Assembly (NCBI RefSeq): GCF_014205215.1
Contig: NZ_JACHNC010000001.1
Span: forward strand, 7,994,501 to 8,058,500
DNA from: Actinoplanes lobatus
Lineage (GTDB): Bacteria; Actinomycetota; Actinomycetes; Mycobacteriales; Micromonosporaceae
DNA: 64,000 bases
Direction of reading: 5' to 3'
Translations under genes and position numbers: made by a program
In this document: in pieces, positions 46,813-55,548 of the stretch
How the letters are laid out: every line of letters begins with the position of its first letter
Numbering within the stretch: the stretch's first letter is position 1
The notes under the pieces: generated by a model
What the model was told of the DNA's origin: nothing
Database searches by the model: none
What the model saw: only the letters and a program-made list of their open reading frames with translations

Positions 46813-48594
46813 ATGGGCGGTGTGAGTGGGCGTGTGTTCGGGATTCTCTCGCCGTTCGTCGGCGGTGACTACTACGGCGCGATCATCGAGGCGGTCAACG
46901 CGGCCGCGGTGGCCGCCGGCGACCGGGTGATGGCCGTGCAGACCCTGAACCCGGGTTCGCACAGTGCCGACCGCAGCGGTCTGCCCGATTTCGATCGGCC
47001 GCTGGGGTGGCGGCACCTGTCCGGGCTGGCGGTGCTGCCGGGCGCTGCCGCGACCGGCTACGCCACGGACGCCCGGCAGGCCGGGCTTCCGGTGGTCTTC
47101 GTCGCGCAGGAGGTGCCGGCTTCGTCGGTGGTCCTGGCCGATAACCGCAGCGGGGTACGGGACGCGGTCGCACATCTGATCGAACACGGTCACGAGCGGA
47201 TCGCGTTCGCCGGCTATCTGGCGCACTTCGACCTGCGGGAACGGCATGCCGGGTACGCGGAGGCGCTCGCCGCGAACGGTCTGGAACCGCTGGTGATGGA
47301 CACCGGCGACAACCACGAGAGCGGCGGGGAGGCGGTCGCCGACCTGCTGATCCGGGCCGGGATGCCGGTGTCGGCGATCGTGCTGGGCACCGACCGGAAC
47401 GCGATCGGGTTGATCGGGCGGATGCGGGCGGCCGGGTACGCGGTGCCCGGCGATCTCGCGGTGGTCGGGTTCGACGACATCGCCGACGCGGCCTACCTGC
47501 GGCCGGCACTGTCCAGCGTGCGGCAGCCGCTCGACGAGCTGGGCCGGGCGGTGTACGAGCTGATGGATCAGCCGGTCACCCACCGCGAGGTGCCGACGGT
47601 GTTCGTGAACCGGGAGTCGTGCGGCTGTTCCGGTGGCGGTCTGCCGGTGTCCGAGGCACACACCCGGGCACTGTTTCAGCAGGTCAGTTACCTCCAGGAG
47701 ACGTTGAACATCCAGTACGAGCTGGGTGTGGCGCTGCTCGGCGCCCAGGAGCGGGACCCGCGGGACCTGGCCTGGCTGGAGCTGACCCCGGCGACGGCCG
47801 GATGCCTCGGACTGTGGCATCCGGATCTTCCGGACACGCTGCATGTGCGAGGCGGGTACCGGTTCCCGGCCGGCGGTGTCCTCCCGGTGGATGAATTCCC
47901 GCCGGCGGACCTGTTCGAGCGGGCGTACGGCGCGGACGGGGAGATCGTGTTCGTGGTGCCGGTCCGGACCCCGGCGCAGGACTGGGGCATGTTGGCGGCG
48001 GTCGGCCGTATCCAGTCGACCACCCCGCCGGGCCGGGAGATGATGAACCATTCCGGGTCGTTGCTGGCCAAGGCTCTGGACTACGGGGTGATGCAGGAGA
48101 AGCTGCGGCAGGCGGCGCTGCGTGATCATCTGACCGGGCTGCCGAACCGGGTGCTGCTGGAGGACCGGATGGCGCAGGCGGAACGGCGGGCGGCCCGGGA
48201 GGCGGGATACCGGTTCGCTATCCTGCTGCTCGACCTGGACGGGTTCAAGGCGGTGAACGACACCCACGGTCACGCTGTCGGCGACCAGCTGCTGATACAG
48301 GTGGCGCGGCGGTTGACCAGGCGGTTGCGGCGCACCGATACGGTGGCCCGGCTGGGTGGGGACGAGTTCGTCGTACTGATCGACGGGGTGTCCGGGTCGG
48401 GTGGGGCTCACGAGGTCATCGCCGCGATCAAGGCCACCGTGACCGAACCGTTCACCATCGACGGGCACGTCGTCGAGGTGGGTCTCAGCATCGGGGCGGC
48501 GATCTCCGGCGACGGCACCTCGGACCCCGATTACCTGCTCCGCGAGGCGGACGCCGCCATGTACCGGGCGAAGTCCGTGGAGCGGCAGCGCTGA
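46813..48594 (+). CDS. Diguanylate cyclase with LacI-type ligand-binding sensor
   Basis: This 593-residue protein starts with a periplasmic-binding-like domain of the LacI type (GRVFGILSPFVGGDYYGAII, GLPVVFVAQEVPASSVVLAD, LIEHGHERIAFAGYL, VVGFDDIADAAYLRPALSSV; about 1-275). It has no signal peptide and no DNA-binding helix-turn-helix. A GAF-like middle region (290-425) follows, then a GGDEF domain (DHLTGLPNRVLLEDRM, LLLDLDGFKAVNDTHGH, ARLGGDEFVVL). The intact GGDEF predicts c-di-GMP synthesis. A cytoplasmic sugar-type ligand would be the input. The next gene makes another nucleotide messenger. Confidence 0.9.
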   Translation: MGGVSGRVFGILSPFVGGDYYGAIIEAVNAAAVAAGDRVMAVQTLNPGSHSADRSGLPDFDRPLGWRHLSGLAVLPGAAATGYATDARQAGLPVVFVAQEVPASSVVLADNRSGVRDAVAHLIEHGHERIAFAGYLAHFDLRERHAGYAEALAANGLEPLVMDTGDNHESGGEAVADLLIRAGMPVSAIVLGTDRNAIGLIGRMRAAGYAVPGDLAVVGFDDIADAAYLRPALSSVRQPLDELGRAVYELMDQPVTHREVPTVFVNRESCGCSGGGLPVSEAHTRALFQQVSYLQETLNIQYELGVALLGAQERDPRDLAWLELTPATAGCLGLWHPDLPDTLHVRGGYRFPAGGVLPVDEFPPADLFERAYGADGEIVFVVPVRTPAQDWGMLAAVGRIQSTTPPGREMMNHSGSLLAKALDYGVMQEKLRQAALRDHLTGLPNRVLLEDRMAQAERRAAREAGYRFAILLLDLDGFKAVNDTHGHAVGDQLLIQVARRLTRRLRRTDTVARLGGDEFVVLIDGVSGSGGAHEVIAAIKATVTEPFTIDGHVVEVGLSIGAAISGDGTSDPDYLLREADAAMYRAKSVERQR

Positions 48595-48624
48595 CGTGCC
48601 GCTATCGGTAGAGAGAGATGCGAC

Positions 48625-49293
48625 GTGACGACCGATTATCCCGGACAGATCGCCCGCCGGGTCCATCCCGAGACGTGGCACGAGCAGCTCACCGACCTCA
48701 ACCACCTCCTCATGGTGTACAAGTTCGGGCTGGCCGAGATCAACACGAAGGTCACCATCCTGGCCGAGGAACTCGCCCATCGGGGCAGCGGTAACCCGAT
48801 CGAGCACGTGTTGCCGCGGCTGAAGTCGCCGGCCAGCATCACGGCGAAGGCCCGGCGGCTGGGCTGCTCACTCACGTTCGAGGACCTGCGGGACCAGATC
48901 CGGGACATCGCCGGGATTCGGATCGTGTGCAGTTTCGTGTCGGACGTCTACACGGTGGCGAAAATGTTGACCCGGCAGCCGGACGTCCACCTGGTCGTCG
49001 AGAAGGACTACATCGCCAACCCGAAACCCAACGGGTACCGCAGCCTGCACCTGATCGTGGAGGTCCCGGTCTTCATGTCGGACCGGGTGGTGGCGGTGCC
49101 GGTCGAGGTGCAGCTGCGGACCGTGGCCATGGATTTCTGGGCCAGCCTGGAACACAAGATCTACTACAAGCACGATCCGGACGTGGTGCCGCCGCGGCTG
49201 CGTGACGAGCTGACCGCGGCGGCTGAGGATGCGGCGCGGCTCGATCTGCGGATGGAGCGGCTGCATCGCGAGATCCACGGGCCCCGGCGTTAG
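48625..49293 (+). CDS. Small alarmone ((p)ppGpp) synthetase, RelQ/RelP-like
   Basis: The 222-residue protein starts at a GTG at 48625. It is a stand-alone RelA/SpoT synthetase domain: RLKSPASITAKARRLG (ATP-binding Arg/Lys), DIAGIRIVCSFVSDVYTVAK, ANPKPNGYRSLHLIVEVP (GTP-stacking Tyr and catalytic Glu region), VPVEVQLRTVAMDFWASLEH and IYYKH. No hydrolase, TGS or ACT domain. It should make ppGpp/pppGpp from ATP and GDP/GTP in the cytoplasm. It follows the GGDEF gene by 31 bp, possibly co-transcribed. A strong hairpin follows the stop. Confidence 0.93.
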   Translation: MTTDYPGQIARRVHPETWHEQLTDLNHLLMVYKFGLAEINTKVTILAEELAHRGSGNPIEHVLPRLKSPASITAKARRLGCSLTFEDLRDQIRDIAGIRIVCSFVSDVYTVAKMLTRQPDVHLVVEKDYIANPKPNGYRSLHLIVEVPVFMSDRVVAVPVEVQLRTVAMDFWASLEHKIYYKHDPDVVPPRLRDELTAAAEDAARLDLRMERLHREIHGPRR

Positions 49294-49294
49294 C

Positions 49295-49332
49295 GAGCCG
49301 GCCCGCGGATCGTGGGTTCCGCGGGCCGGCTC
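49295..49332. terminator. Strong hairpin after the alarmone synthetase gene
   Basis: Perfect 14-bp arms GAGCCGGCCCGCGG (49295-49308) and CCGCGGGCCGGCTC (49319-49332) with a 10-nt loop begin 2 nt after the stop. A second, 11-bp hairpin with the same arm sequence lies at 49339-49375. No T-run follows, as is usual in high-G+C actinomycetes. It may terminate both convergent transcripts. Confidence 0.7.
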
Positions 49333-49375
49333 TGGAGCGAGCCGGCCCGTGGCCCGTAGGTCGGCGGGCCGGCTC

Positions 49376-49463
49376 GGGGTCTGCCGGGCCTGCGTGCCCG
49401 TGGGTCCGCACGCCGGTCCGGGGTCTACCGGGCCTGCGTGCCCGTGGGTCCGCACGCCGGTCC
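49376..49463. repeat. 44-bp tandem duplication
   Basis: Two copies of a 44-bp unit (GGGGTCT(G/A)CCGGGCC then TGCGTGCCCGTGGGTCCG) start at 49376 and 49420, between the hairpins and the pectate lyase stop. Confidence 0.85.
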
Positions 49464-49478
49464 GGGTGACCGGGTCGT

Positions 49479-50897
49479 TCAGGTTCCGATGTTGGCCTGC
49501 GGGCCGGCGTAGGTCCGCAGCATGGCGGGCACGTCGGCGGCCGCGTCGAGGGTGTAGGAGTAGAAGCTGGCCGGGGTGAAGGCCGACCCGAGGGTGGTCT
49601 GGTTGCCGGTGCAGTTGACCAGGATGCTGCCGGACTGGCGCAGTTGTGCCGTGGAGTCCGGGTAGAAGGGGTCCTTCACCCCGTCGAAGTAGCTGTTCTC
49701 CAGGACCATCTTCGTGGCGCCGCGTGAGTAGTTGCCGTAGCCGCTGATGGTTTGCAGGTAGTTGTTGTAGAGGTGGGCGTAGGCGACGTTGTCGGTGCTG
49801 GGGTTGCGCTGGCCGGTGTTGTGGATCCAGTTGTGGTGGATCGTCATCCGGGCCGTGACGTTGTCGGTCCAGCCGATGCCGAAGGCCTTGTTGCCCTCGG
49901 CGAGGACGTTCCATGACACGGTCAGATAGCTGGTGTCCTTGCGGGAGTCGATCAGGCCGTCGTTCATGCGGGTGATGAGGTTGTGGTCGATCCAGATGTG
50001 GTCGGCGGTGTCCATCTGGATGCCGTCGTAGTCGTAGACGTCGTCGCCCGGGTCGTCGTCGGCCATCCGGGTGTCGCGGATGGTCAGGTTCCGGATGATC
50101 ACGTTGCGGGTGCCGGCGCCGAGGAAGAAGCCGCCGCCGACGAGCTGTCCGCTCGTGCCGACACCGACGATCGTCTTGTTGGAGGTAACCGGGATCTCGG
50201 TGCCGATCGGGCTGATGGTGATGGCGGCCGCCACCCGGATCACGTAGGAGCCGGACGCGGCGGCGTATCGGGCCAGGTCGGCCTGGGTGGTGACGGTGAC
50301 CGTGGTGCCGCCCGCTCCCCCGGTGGTGCCGCCGCCGGTCGACGCGAAGCCGTCCGGGGTCGACGGCCAGGTGCGTGCGCTCGTGGAGACGAAGCCCCAC
50401 TGCTTGTTGGTGTTGGCGGTGCACGTCTCCTGGATGATCGCCGCACCTGATGCGGTGGAGGCGTCCTTGTCCGACATGCACAGGCCACTGTTCACATTGA
50501 TGACCTGATACGTGTTGGATCCACTCGACACCAGTCGCCACTGTTGATTGGCTTGACTGGATACACACGTGTACTGCTGCAGTTGAGTTCCGGACGCCGT
50601 CGACCAGCCCGGCACGTCAACACACTTGCCACTGTTGACGTTCTTGATCAAGTAGTTGGAACCGGACGCCACCAACGTGAACTGCTGCCACGTCGAGTTG
50701 ACCGTGCAACCCCACTGCTGCAACAGAGCACCGTTCGCGGTGGACGCGCCCGGCACGTCGAGACACATGCCGGACTTGGTCACCTTGAGCTGATAGACCA
50801 CACCCGTCGCCGGGGCGGCCTGGGCCGGGGAGGGACCGAGACCGATCAATACGGACGCCACCAGCAACGCGGACGCGAAGAACCTGCGCATGATCAC
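49479..50897 (-). CDS. Secreted pectate lyase (PL1) with N-terminal ricin-type lectin module
   Basis: This 472-residue protein starts with a signal peptide (ASALLVASVLIGLGPSPAQA). Residues about 30-170 are a ricin B / CBM13 domain with three QxW-type subrepeats (STWQQF, ANQQWRLV, NKQWGFV). After a Gly/Thr linker comes a PL1 parallel beta-helix: NKTIVGVGTSGQLVGGGFFL, VIIRNLTIRD, DGIQMDTADHIWIDHNLITR (Ca2+ and substrate Asp residues), DGLIDSRKDTSYLTVSWNVL, IHHNWIHNTGQRNPS. The product should cleave de-esterified polygalacturonate by beta-elimination outside the cell. It is the last gene of the minus-strand pectin operon, 7 bp after the pectinesterase gene. Confidence 0.93.
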   Translation of the reverse strand: MIMRRFFASALLVASVLIGLGPSPAQAAPATGVVYQLKVTKSGMCLDVPGASTANGALLQQWGCTVNSTWQQFTLVASGSNYLIKNVNSGKCVDVPGWSTASGTQLQQYTCVSSQANQQWRLVSSGSNTYQVINVNSGLCMSDKDASTASGAAIIQETCTANTNKQWGFVSTSARTWPSTPDGFASTGGGTTGGAGGTTVTVTTQADLARYAAASGSYVIRVAAAITISPIGTEIPVTSNKTIVGVGTSGQLVGGGFFLGAGTRNVIIRNLTIRDTRMADDDPGDDVYDYDGIQMDTADHIWIDHNLITRMNDGLIDSRKDTSYLTVSWNVLAEGNKAFGIGWTDNVTARMTIHHNWIHNTGQRNPSTDNVAYAHLYNNYLQTISGYGNYSRGATKMVLENSYFDGVKDPFYPDSTAQLRQSGSILVNCTGNQTTLGSAFTPASFYSYTLDAAADVPAMLRTYAGPQANIGT

Positions 50898-50904
50898 TCC
50901 CCTC

Positions 50905-52296
50905 TCATCCGACCGGGTTCCAGCCGTCGGTGCCGGCCAGATACTTCTGCGGGGTGTAGTTGACCGCGGTGGCGTCGCTCATCTGCGGCCGGTTGCCGTT
51001 GATCGTGGCGCCGGATCCGGTGTTCTTGTATTCGAAGAACCGGGCGTTGGTCCACACGTTGGAGGACATGTTGATCCACGGCTGGGCGGTGGCGATGGTG
51101 GCGCTCAGGCTGGTCTCCCGGTAGAGGACCTGGGCATCCGGTCCCCACGGGCGGCCCAGCTGCGTGGTGTTGCTGGTCGCGCCGGTGACCGTGCACTTGT
51201 AGAAGAGGAATCCGTAGGCGTTGGCGGCGTCGGTCCGGGCCGCCGTGATCGGGCCGCCGGTACTGCGTTTCTGGTAGACGGCGGTGTTCTGGAAGACGGC
51301 CGTGCCGCTGCCGAAGATGAAGTCGACGGTGCCCTCGACGTAGCTGTTCTTCACGTAGTGCCGGTAGTTGTTGACCAGCAGCGTGTCCTGGGCGCCGAGG
51401 AAGCGGACGTTGTCGAAGACCGACCGGTCGCCGTTGAGGTTGGCGGCGACGGCCTGGCTGCCCTCGCCGTAGTCGTTGGAGAGGGTCAGGTTGGTGGCGG
51501 CGAAGTTCGCACCGTTGACGAATACGGTGGCGCTGCCCGAGGTGCCGTAGCCACCGGCCGAGCTGTGGTTGTTGACGATCACCGTCTGGCCGGGGGCGCT
51601 GCCGAGGCCCTGGAGGGTGACGTAGGGCTTGTTCGACGGGATGGTGACGATCTCGCGGTAGGTGCCCGGGGCGATCGTGATGACGCGCCGGGTGGTGTTG
51701 TTGGCCGGGACGGCGTCGATGGCGGCCTGCACGGTGGTGTACTGACCGCTGCCGTCGGCCGCGACCGTCGCACCGGCCGTGCTGGTGGTGACGAAGCCCC
51801 ACTGTTTGTTCGTGTTGGCGGTGCACGTCTCCTGGATGATCGCCCCACCCGACGAGGTGGAGGCGTCCTTGTCCGACATGCACAGGCCACTGTTCACATT
51901 GACGACCTGATACGTGTTGGATCCACTCGCCACCAGCCGCCACTGTTGATTGGCTTGACTGGATACACACGTGTACTGCTGCAGTTGAGTTCCGGACGCC
52001 GTCGACCAGCCCGGCACGTCAACACACTTGCCACTGTTGACGTTCTTGATCAGATAGTTCGAACCCGAGGCGACCAGCGTGAACTGCTGCCACGTGGAGT
52101 TCACGGTGCAACCCCACTGCTGGAGCAGAGCACCATCGGCCGTCGACGCGCCCGGCACGTCGAGACACATGCCGGACTTGGTCACCTTGAGCTGATAGAC
52201 GACACCCGTGGACGGTGCCGCTTGGGCGGGCGCCGTGGGCATGCCGAACAGCACACCCGCGGCGAGGAGCGCGAGGACCAACACCTTGCGCATCAT
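50905..52296 (-). CDS. Secreted pectinesterase (CE8) with N-terminal ricin-type lectin module
   Basis: This 463-residue protein has a signal peptide (VLVLALLAAGVLFGMPTAPAQA-type, split by cleavage near residue 26) and a ricin B domain nearly identical to that of the adjacent pectate lyase. The CE8 domain follows: DAVPANNTTRRVITIAPGTY, Gln in EGSQAVAA, QDTLLV (oxyanion Gln and acid Asp), GTVDFIFGSGTAVFQN (nucleophile Asp) and LGRPWGPDAQVLYRE (Arg). All catalytic residues are in place. It should remove methyl esters from pectin, making substrate for the lyase encoded next to it. Confidence 0.94.
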   Translation of the reverse strand: MMRKVLVLALLAAGVLFGMPTAPAQAAPSTGVVYQLKVTKSGMCLDVPGASTADGALLQQWGCTVNSTWQQFTLVASGSNYLIKNVNSGKCVDVPGWSTASGTQLQQYTCVSSQANQQWRLVASGSNTYQVVNVNSGLCMSDKDASTSSGGAIIQETCTANTNKQWGFVTTSTAGATVAADGSGQYTTVQAAIDAVPANNTTRRVITIAPGTYREIVTIPSNKPYVTLQGLGSAPGQTVIVNNHSSAGGYGTSGSATVFVNGANFAATNLTLSNDYGEGSQAVAANLNGDRSVFDNVRFLGAQDTLLVNNYRHYVKNSYVEGTVDFIFGSGTAVFQNTAVYQKRSTGGPITAARTDAANAYGFLFYKCTVTGATSNTTQLGRPWGPDAQVLYRETSLSATIATAQPWINMSSNVWTNARFFEYKNTGSGATINGNRPQMSDATAVNYTPQKYLAGTDGWNPVG

Positions 52297-52323
52297 GGGG
52301 ATCCTTCCTTCCGGGTTTGGGGG

Positions 52324-53211
52324 TTACCGGAGGCCGGTGGTGGCGATGCCCTTCACCAGGTATTTCTGGCCGGCGATGAAGAAGCCGATGACCGGCGCCA
52401 GGGACAGGAACGACATCGCGAACATCTCGCCCCACTGGCTCTGCCCTTCGGAGTCCATGAACTGCCGCAGGGCGAGCGGGACGGTGTACAGCTCGGGGTC
52501 GGTGAGGTAGAGCAGTGGGCCGAAGAACTCGTTCCACACCGAGATGAAGGTGAAGATCGCGGTGGTGGCGAAGGCCGGCAGGCAGAGCGGCATGATGACC
52601 TTCCAGAACGTACGGAAGGGGCCACACCCGTCGATGCGGGCCGCGTCGTCGAGCTCCTGCGGCAGCGATCGCATGAACTGGACCATCAGGAAGATGTAGA
52701 ACCCGTTGGTGGCCAGGAAGTGCGGGACCAGCAGCGGGTAGTACGTGTTGAGCCATCCCAGCCGGTCGAACATGACGTACTGCGGGACGACCAGCACATG
52801 GCCGGGCAGCATCATGGTGCCGAGCATCATGGCGAAGAACAGCTTGCGGCCGGTGAAGCGCAGCCGGGCGAAGGCGTACGCGGCGAGCGAGCAGGACAGC
52901 AGGTTGCCGACGATGCTGAGGATCACGATGACCAGCGAGTTGACGAGATAGATCTCGAACGGTTCGCTGAGCGCGGTCCAGCCGCGGGAGTAGTTGCCGA
53001 AATCGAACACGGCCGGCCACAGCGATTCGTCGGTGAAGACGGTGTTGCTGGGCTTGAGCGAGCTGGAGATCATCCACAGCAGCGGGTACATCATGAGCAC
53101 GCCGACCGCGCTGAGCAGCACGTGCCGGATGAAGCGGGGGCGACGGCGTTTCGGCATCGGTTGATCGACCGGCGGCTCGACGGAGGATTCCCGGGTCATG
53201 GTGAGCGTCAT
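52324..53211 (-). CDS. ABC sugar transporter permease (MalG-like)
   Basis: The 295-residue protein has six membrane helices, starting with RHVLLSAVGVLMMYPLLWMI. The permease signature is ELDDAARIDGCGPFRTFWKV (EAA-like motif, contact to the ATPase), followed by IMPLCLPAFATTAIFTFISV. It should import pectin-derived oligosaccharides with the neighbouring permease and binding protein. The gene is 10 bp after the first permease gene; no ATPase gene is nearby, so a shared MsiK-type ATPase is expected. Confidence 0.93.
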   Translation of the reverse strand: MTLTMTRESSVEPPVDQPMPKRRRPRFIRHVLLSAVGVLMMYPLLWMISSSLKPSNTVFTDESLWPAVFDFGNYSRGWTALSEPFEIYLVNSLVIVILSIVGNLLSCSLAAYAFARLRFTGRKLFFAMMLGTMMLPGHVLVVPQYVMFDRLGWLNTYYPLLVPHFLATNGFYIFLMVQFMRSLPQELDDAARIDGCGPFRTFWKVIMPLCLPAFATTAIFTFISVWNEFFGPLLYLTDPELYTVPLALRQFMDSEGQSQWGEMFAMSFLSLAPVIGFFIAGQKYLVKGIATTGLR

Positions 53212-53221
53212 GAGTGCCCTG

Positions 53222-54100
53222 TCAGTTGTCGTAGAAGACCCAGAAGCGGGCCGCCAGGAAGTTGACCGCCGTGAACCCGGCGATGATCACCAACAGCAGC
53301 CAGGCCAGCGCGGACGCGTAGCCCATGTCGAATTCGGCGAAGCCCTTCTGGTACAGGTACAGGTTGTAGAACAGCGTGGATTCGCCGGGGCCGCCGGTGC
53401 CGTTGCTGATCACGTACCCCTGGGTGAAGGTTTGAAAGGACGCGATCAGCGCCTGCACCAGGTTGAAGAAGATGATCGGGCTGAGCAGCGGCAACGTGAT
53501 CGAGCGGAACTGCCGCCACCCGGAGGCGCCGTCCATCGACGCGGCCTCGTAGTACATGGCCGGGATCTGTCGCAGCCCGGCCAGGAAGATCACCATGGGT
53601 GAGCCGAACGTCCATATGTGCAGCAGGATCAATGTGCTCAACGCGTACCGGGGATCGGAGGCCCATCCGGGGCCTTGAATGCCGAACCAGGCCAGGAAGT
53701 CGTTGACGACGCCGTTGTAGCCGAAGATGTAGCGCCACAGCATGACGATCGCGACGCTGCCGGCCAGTAGCGAGGGCAGGTAGTAGACGCTGCGGTAGAT
53801 GCCCAGTCCGCGCACGCCGCGGTCGAGGACCATGGCGACGGCAAGGGCGACGATCAACGACAACGGTACGGAGACGACCGTGTAGATGATCGTTACCTTG
53901 AGTGACTGGTGCAGTTTGGCGTCGTCGAACATGCGCCGGAAGTTGTCCAGTCCGGCCCAGGTCGGTGCGGTGAGCAGGTCGTAGTCGGTGAACGCCAGGT
54001 ACAGCGACGCGAAGAACGGGACGATCATGAACAGCATGCCGCCGAACCAGGGCAGCAGGAACAGGTAGCCGGCCCGGTCCTGGCGCCGGATCGCCGTCAT
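53222..54100 (-). CDS. ABC sugar transporter permease (MalF/UgpA-like)
   Basis: The protein has 292 residues from the ATG at 54100, which overlaps the binding-protein stop by ATGA. Six membrane helices, with AGYLFLLPWFGGMLFMIVPF first, and the EAA loop EAASMDGASGWRQFRSITLP near residue 200. AFTDYDLLTAPTWAGLDNFR is typical of sugar-type permeases of the CUT1 class. It forms the transmembrane channel with the MalG-like protein. Confidence 0.93.
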   Translation of the reverse strand: MTAIRRQDRAGYLFLLPWFGGMLFMIVPFFASLYLAFTDYDLLTAPTWAGLDNFRRMFDDAKLHQSLKVTIIYTVVSVPLSLIVALAVAMVLDRGVRGLGIYRSVYYLPSLLAGSVAIVMLWRYIFGYNGVVNDFLAWFGIQGPGWASDPRYALSTLILLHIWTFGSPMVIFLAGLRQIPAMYYEAASMDGASGWRQFRSITLPLLSPIIFFNLVQALIASFQTFTQGYVISNGTGGPGESTLFYNLYLYQKGFAEFDMGYASALAWLLLVIIAGFTAVNFLAARFWVFYDN

Positions 54101-55416
54101 CCGTGGATCTCCTTGCGGGCCTCGGTGATGAACCGCTCCCCGGCGGCGGCCGGCTTGAGCCGCCCGAACTCGACCTCGGTGCTGATCGTCTTGAGGATGT
54201 TGGTGAGTTTGCTGGCGCCGACCGGGTACGGGTAGGACGGCGGCAGCTTCTCGTTCTGCAGCGCGCTGAGGAACTCGGTGGCCCGCTTGTTGTCGGCGTC
54301 CAGGTCGGGCGCGATCTGCTCGGCGATCTTCCGGTTCGGCGGCACACCGCGGGTGGCGCCGCCGACCCGTGCCGCCTCCACGTCGTTGATCAGGAAGTTG
54401 AGCAGCTTGAGCGTCTCGTCGGGATGCTTCGAGGTGGCGGCGATCGACCACAGGGCCGGGGTGTCGATGGACTGCCCGCGGCGGGCGGTCTCCCCCGGGA
54501 TGCGCAGCATGACGAGATTGCCGCCGGACGCCTGGTTGTAGCCGAGCAGGTTGTTCGACGGGATGATCTGCGAGGCGATCGACTTCTTGGCCAGGTAGGA
54601 CTGGGCCGGTGAGGCGCCGTTGTTCTGGTCGATGAACCCGGCCGGCGGGAACGCCTTGGCGGCGCGCAGGCCCTCGGTCAACTCGAACCAGGCGGTGATG
54701 GTGCCGGCGGTGGAGCCGAGTCGGCCGTCCGCGGTGAAGAAGTCCTCGCCGCGCTGGCGGGCGAAGACGAGCAGGTTGGCGACGGTCCAGGGTTCGAAGT
54801 TGGTGCCGTAGACCTTGCCGCCGCTGGCCTTGGTGACGGCGGCGGCGAACGTCGACAGGTCCGCCCAGGTCCAGGTGTCGCCGTCCGGGATGCTCACGCC
54901 GTACTGATCGGTGATGGTCTTGTTGACGACGAAACTGATCGTGTTGAGGCCGGAGGGCACGCCGAAGATCTGCGGGCCGACCTGGCCGAGCGCCCGGGCC
55001 GGCTCGGTGAGACCGGTCAGGTCCAGGGTGCCGGCGTGTTTCGCCAGGTCGAGCAGGGTGCCGCGGTCGGCGTACTCGCGGAGGCTGTCGAAGCGCATGG
55101 CCATCAGGTCGGGCGGGTCGCCGGCCGCGAAGCGCGCGGCGAGTTTGTCCTTGTACGGCGAGCTGTCCTGGTATTCGGTGCGCACCCGGATGCCGGGGTT
55201 GGCGGTCTGGAACAGGTCCAGCGATTTCTGGGTGAACTGGGCGCGCTGGGCGTCGCCCCACCACACCATGTTGATGTCGATCCGGCCGTCGTCGTCATCG
55301 CCTCCACCGCCGAAGCCGCGGCCGCATCCGGGCAGGGTGGCGGCGGTGGCGGTGAGCCCGGCGAGGGTGAGCAGGTGGCGCCGGGTGGGCCCGGCGGTGT
55401 TGCCGATTGCGTTCAC
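54097..55416 (-). CDS. ABC sugar transporter solute-binding lipoprotein
   Basis: The 439-residue protein starts at a GTG at 55416 with a GGGAGGA ribosome-binding site. Signal TRRHLLTLAGLTATAATLPGC has an RR pair (possible Tat route) and lipobox Cys31. The mature protein is a CUT1-type binding protein: INMVWWGDAQRAQFTQKSLD, FQTANPGIRVRTEYQD, FAAGDPPDLMAMRFDSLREY, and aromatic residues along WTWADLSTFAAAV. It should bind oligogalacturonides or related sugars on the outer membrane face. It is the first gene of the minus-strand operon. Confidence 0.92.
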   Translation of the reverse strand: MNAIGNTAGPTRRHLLTLAGLTATAATLPGCGRGFGGGGDDDDGRIDINMVWWGDAQRAQFTQKSLDLFQTANPGIRVRTEYQDSSPYKDKLAARFAAGDPPDLMAMRFDSLREYADRGTLLDLAKHAGTLDLTGLTEPARALGQVGPQIFGVPSGLNTISFVVNKTITDQYGVSIPDGDTWTWADLSTFAAAVTKASGGKVYGTNFEPWTVANLLVFARQRGEDFFTADGRLGSTAGTITAWFELTEGLRAAKAFPPAGFIDQNNGASPAQSYLAKKSIASQIIPSNNLLGYNQASGGNLVMLRIPGETARRGQSIDTPALWSIAATSKHPDETLKLLNFLINDVEAARVGGATRGVPPNRKIAEQIAPDLDADNKRATEFLSALQNEKLPPSYPYPVGASKLTNILKTISTEVEFGRLKPAAAGERFITEARKEIHG

Positions 55417-55548
55417 GATGGGTCCTCCCGACCGGCAAGCGGATTTGTTTCAGTGTTTTATCTATCGAGTAGCGTCCATGTCAACCGCCTCGCCGGAGTT
55501 TGTTTCAGAGGTTGACTTAAATACACCGGCGTGGATAGCTTGCCGGGC
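55417..55548. promoter_or_regulatory. Divergent promoter/operator of the pectin locus
   Basis: Two direct copies of TTTGTTTCAG (ending at 55453 and 55508), 55 bp apart, are candidate operator sites, probably for the ROK regulator encoded at 60888. Leftward: TTGACA (55484-55479) and an A/T-rich -10 near 55460. Rightward: TTGACT (55512-55517), 17-bp spacer, ATAGCT (55535-55540), 8 nt before the ATG at 55549, suggesting a leaderless message. One operator overlaps or abuts each promoter. Confidence 0.65.
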
